Shown here one piece after another: positions 36,400 to 38,652 of a stretch of DNA of 38,652 nt. The notes under the pieces were generated by a model. The model ran no database searches. It had not been told where the DNA came from and saw only the letters and a program-made list of their open reading frames with translations. Position 1 is the first letter of the stretch, and every line of letters begins with the position of its first letter. Both the position numbers and the translations under genes were made by a program. This stretch comes from Nevskia sp. (GTDB lineage: Bacteria; Pseudomonadota; Gammaproteobacteria; Nevskiales; Nevskiaceae): assembly GCF_023266035.1 (NCBI RefSeq), contig NZ_JAHFRY010000024.1, forward strand, positions 1 to 38,652, read 5' to 3'.

Positions 36400-37446
36400 A
36401 TGACCTCCATTCGTACTGCTTCCTTTGTGGTCTGCGTCGCCCTGCTGTCTAGCGCTTCGTGGACGGCTACCGGTGCCGAACAAGCCGACCTGAAAGCCCT
36501 GCCACCGACTCCGAAGTCAAGCGCCAGGATGGTCTTTGGCGCGGACGGTGTGCCGGTGCCAGCGTCGCAGATGCCTCAGGTACCGCGCCGCGTTCAGGTC
36601 TTCGACGAAAAAGGCGAAGTACAAACACGCCCTGAGACGATGGATGAAAGGATCGCCGCGCTCGAGGCCCGCGTCGCCGCTATCGAAAGCGGGATGCTGA
36701 AGGCGCCACTGACTGTGCTGGGTGCCGGCGGCAAGCCGATCCTGCGGCTGTCGGCCGACGGCACACTGCTGCTGGGCAGCGACAACGCCAACCTCGTGGC
36801 GCTGATTGCCAACCCCGGCTCGCCGGCGCGCGTAGGCGTGCAGAACCGCGAGGCGATCGTGCAGATGTCCGCCGGCAACGGTAAGGCCACCGTCGAAGTG
36901 TTCAACGGCGAACCCAATAACGTGACGCTGGTGGCGTCGGCCACCGACCTGGGTGTGGTGGTGGAGAAGAACGGCCAGCCCGCAGCGGGCCTGGGCGCTG
37001 TGCCCGGCAAGGGCGTGGCACTGCGGCTCTACGACAAGGGCGGCAAGCAGGTCGCCGCGGCGGGCGAAAATCCGGCGACACCGGGGGCGGGCATCGTCAC
37101 CGTCGGCAATGGCGCCAAGAATTCGGCGGCGCTCGCAGCCAACAGCGACGGCTCTGGCGTCGTCCACGCCTTCGCCAGCGACGGCACGGTGGGCTCCGGC
37201 CTGATCGGCGCCGATCGCATGGTCGCCGCCTACAACAAGAGCGGCGCCGCGGTGGTGACCATCGGCAAGAGCGAGAATTCCGAGGGCGGCAATGTCACCA
37301 GCCGCGATCCGACCGGTGACGGCGTGTTCCGCGCCGGCTTCAATAGCGCGGTCGGCGGCGGTGACGCCTGCGTGTTCCGGGCCAAGAAGCAGCAGACCTA
37401 TTGCCTGGGGCTCGGCGTGCCCGGCGTCGGCGTCGTCGGCCGCTAG
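36400..37446 (+). CDS. Fibre-like exported protein with coiled coil and beta repeats (module R)
   Basis: This 348-residue protein has a signal peptide (cut near ATGAEQ). A short coiled coil follows near 80-98 (MDERIAALEARVAAIESG), then about 220 residues of Gly/Ala/Val-rich short beta repeats (ILRLSADGTLLLGSDNAN, VHAFASDGTVGSGLIGAD). The C-terminus has a Cys pair (GDACVFRAK, TYCLGLG). This coiled-coil-then-beta layout recalls trimeric fibres and tail-fibre-like proteins, but no YadA anchor is present. I infer a surface fibre. It follows the OmpA gene by 24 bases, inside the R5 operon. Confidence 0.7.
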   Translation: MTSIRTASFVVCVALLSSASWTATGAEQADLKALPPTPKSSARMVFGADGVPVPASQMPQVPRRVQVFDEKGEVQTRPETMDERIAALEARVAAIESGMLKAPLTVLGAGGKPILRLSADGTLLLGSDNANLVALIANPGSPARVGVQNREAIVQMSAGNGKATVEVFNGEPNNVTLVASATDLGVVVEKNGQPAAGLGAVPGKGVALRLYDKGGKQVAAAGENPATPGAGIVTVGNGAKNSAALAANSDGSGVVHAFASDGTVGSGLIGADRMVAAYNKSGAAVVTIGKSENSEGGNVTSRDPTGDGVFRAGFNSAVGGGDACVFRAKKQQTYCLGLGVPGVGVVGR

Positions 37447-37447
37447 C

Positions 37448-37912
37448 GTGCTGAGTGGCCGGCCGGTGCATCGTCTGATCCTGCTGTGGACCTGCACGCT
37501 TCCGCTGGCCGTCCTCGCGTTCCAGCTCGGCATGCGCTTCTGGCTGCTGCAGGCCGGTGAGCCGGTGGTCGGCATGGTGACGGTGGCGCAGGACAGTTGC
37601 GTGACGCGCCATCGCGCCAACTGTTTTCTCGGCCGCGCGGTGGTCGATCCGCGCATGGAATCTCACCGATTCAAGAGCACGCGGCTTCCTGGCGGTCGCT
37701 TCTATCGAGTCGGCGAGGAATTGCCGATGCGCGTCCACCCGGCGCAGCGCCTGTATCTGGCCCAGGTCTATGACCCGCTCAGCTGGCTGCTCGGCCCGGT
37801 GCGCACGGCCGCCTGTCTGTTGCTGCTGCTGTTCGCAGCGGCGATGCCGGCCGGGCGCAGGGCGTTGTGGGTGTTGCCAACTTGCCTGGTGCTGTTCCTG
37901 TCGCTGGGCTGA
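37448..37912 (+). CDS. Membrane protein with periplasmic loop (module R)
   Basis: This 154-residue protein begins at GTG 37448, one base after the previous stop. It has membrane helices near 10-30, 110-128 and 133-152 around a loop with two Cys (QDSCVTRHRANCFLGR) and RVHPAQRLYLAQ. The layout resembles DUF3592-like proteins, which is tentative. It is the last gene of the R5 operon. Confidence 0.55.
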   Translation: MLSGRPVHRLILLWTCTLPLAVLAFQLGMRFWLLQAGEPVVGMVTVAQDSCVTRHRANCFLGRAVVDPRMESHRFKSTRLPGGRFYRVGEELPMRVHPAQRLYLAQVYDPLSWLLGPVRTAACLLLLLFAAAMPAGRRALWVLPTCLVLFLSLG

Positions 37913-37916
37913 GCCA

Positions 37917-37945
37917 TGTCCGGTTTCGGCAGCGGCTTGCGTTGG
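37917..37945 (+). promoter_or_regulatory. Module-R ECF promoter motif, copy R6
   Basis: TGTCCGGTTTCGGC starts at 37917 and CGTTGG at 37940, 23 bases apart. The -35-like block is perfect, the -10-like block differs at one base. It sits 4 bases after the previous stop and leads the last small gene of the module. Confidence 0.7.
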
Positions 37946-37985
37946 GGTAGATGACCCCGCGTCACTTTTCCTTCGGAGACTGTCG

Positions 37986-38231
37986 ATGAACCCTGCAATT
38001 CGATTTCAGTTTGGCTCCATGGCGCTGCTGCTTGCTTCAAACGCCTCTGCACAGGACCACAGGATCCAGCGCCAGCAAAAAGCGCCGACAGTGGCTGCAT
38101 CGCCGTCAGCCGTGCCGCTGGCAGCTCAATCACAGTCCACCGCGCAGGACCGGTACCAGCAGCGCGCCGGCATCGTCATCGAGATGACGCCATCGCCCCA
38201 GCGCAAGGGGGTTGCCCAACCGCGCCGCTAG
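37986..38231 (+). CDS. Small exported protein (module R)
   Basis: This 81-residue protein has a signal peptide (MNPAIRFQFGSMALLLAS, cut near ASAQD) and a mature part of about 58 residues, rich in Gln, Arg, Ser and Pro, without Cys or any recognised motif. GGAG lies upstream of the ATG. It is alone under promoter R6, so it is probably a late or separately needed member of the module. A hairpin follows its stop. Confidence 0.6.
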   Translation: MNPAIRFQFGSMALLLASNASAQDHRIQRQQKAPTVAASPSAVPLAAQSQSTAQDRYQQRAGIVIEMTPSPQRKGVAQPRR

Positions 38232-38261
38232 CTAGCCGTTCACTTGATGTAATGAACGGCT
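38230..38261 (+). terminator. Hairpin at the end of module R
   Basis: An 11-bp perfect stem (CTAGCCGTTCA and TGAACGGCTAG) with a 10-base loop begins at the last gene's stop. No T-run follows on the plus strand, so it may act as a Rho-dependent or attenuating end, or protect the mRNA. Confidence 0.45.
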
Positions 38262-38287
38262 AGGGGGTGCACCCAGGCTACGCGCCA

Positions 38288-38652
38288 TCAGTCTTCGCGC
38301 AAGTTGATCCGAAGCGGCACCGCGCGGGTCAGGCTGTGGCCGACCGGCGAGCTGCCCACCACCTTCTGGTGCAAGGCCTGCAACTGTTCGCGCGGAGCAT
38401 CCGACTTGAGTTCCACCGAGACACGGATCGCCTCGTAACCGGCATTGCCGCCGGTCACCAGCCCGAGAAAGGCATGCAGATCGATGTCGCCCTCCAGCCG
38501 GATGCGCAGGGATTCCAGCGTGATCCCCTGCAGTCGCGCATTCGCTGCATACCCCACCGCAAGACAGTTGCCGAGCGCGCCCAGCAACTGCTCCACCGGA
38601 TTCGGCGCCGTGTTGCTGCCCCCCAGCGCCAGGGGCTCATCCGAAGGCAGCG
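38288..38652 (-). CDS. OsmC-family protein, N-terminus missing
   Basis: The visible 120 residues are the C-terminal part of an OsmC/Ohr-like protein: SNTAPNPVEQLLGALGNCLA with its conserved Cys, then LESLRIRLEGDID, VSVELKSDAPREQLQALHQK and GHSLTRAVPLRINL. OsmC proteins reduce organic peroxides using paired Cys; only one Cys is visible in this part. The start lies beyond the window edge. It is convergent with module R. Confidence 0.8.
   Translation of the reverse strand, partial: LPSDEPLALGGSNTAPNPVEQLLGALGNCLAVGYAANARLQGITLESLRIRLEGDIDLHAFLGLVTGGNAGYEAIRVSVELKSDAPREQLQALHQKVVGSSPVGHSLTRAVPLRINLRED

Overview
This is high-G+C DNA with densely packed genes, typical of a Gram-negative proteobacterium: many signal peptides and lipoboxes, outer-membrane proteins and an OmpA domain. 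A gammaproteobacterium of the Xanthomonadales/Nevskiales type is my best guess, from gene style only; no rRNA, tRNA or other marker is present to settle it.

Layout. 1-4348 is ordinary chromosome: the start of a GH5 cellulase, a DUF442/B12 radical-SAM pair and an acyl-CoA dehydrogenase. 4396-7147 is an accessory patch: an A+T-rich trypsin-like protease, two copies of a ~100-bp palindromic repeat around a small HabA-like membrane protein, a VOC protein and a RelE/HigB toxin with its XRE antitoxin. 7157-7873 is an outer-membrane barrel. 8069-16262 (minus strand) is module L. 16335-23357 holds a DUF2804 protein, Tex, a MITE-like repeat beside a broken gene, an APH-like kinase divergent from a TetR regulator, and a fatty-acid-desaturase-type enzyme with a 58-residue rubredoxin. 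23433-38231 (plus strand) is module R. The window ends in an OsmC-family gene.

The main observation is that L and R are two paralogous, complete signalling-plus-secretion modules. Each has an ECF sigma factor of the kinase-associated X6/ECF43 type, a membrane Ser/Thr kinase with a large C-terminal repeat domain, a CsgG/HfaB-like protein, a Tyr/Gly-rich low-complexity secreted protein beside it, and further orphan exported proteins. Each transcription unit downstream of the sigma gene is preceded by a promoter-like motif. All ten copies share one geometry: TGTC, then CGT starting exactly 23 bases later. The two modules use different versions: TGTCGTGAT...CGTC four times in L, TGTCCGG(T)TT...CGTTTG six times in R. 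This suggests two insulated kinase-sigma circuits, each driving its own envelope or secretion system.

Proposed flow (inference): an envelope signal is sensed by the kinase's periplasmic domain; the kinase phosphorylates the Thr-Thr pair that replaces the usual acidic residues in sigma region 2.2; the sigma factor then transcribes its kinase (feedback) and the CsgG-like pore and secreted proteins. The apparatus itself matches no secretion system I recognise: there are no CsgA/B/E/F-type curli genes and no T6SS genes here.
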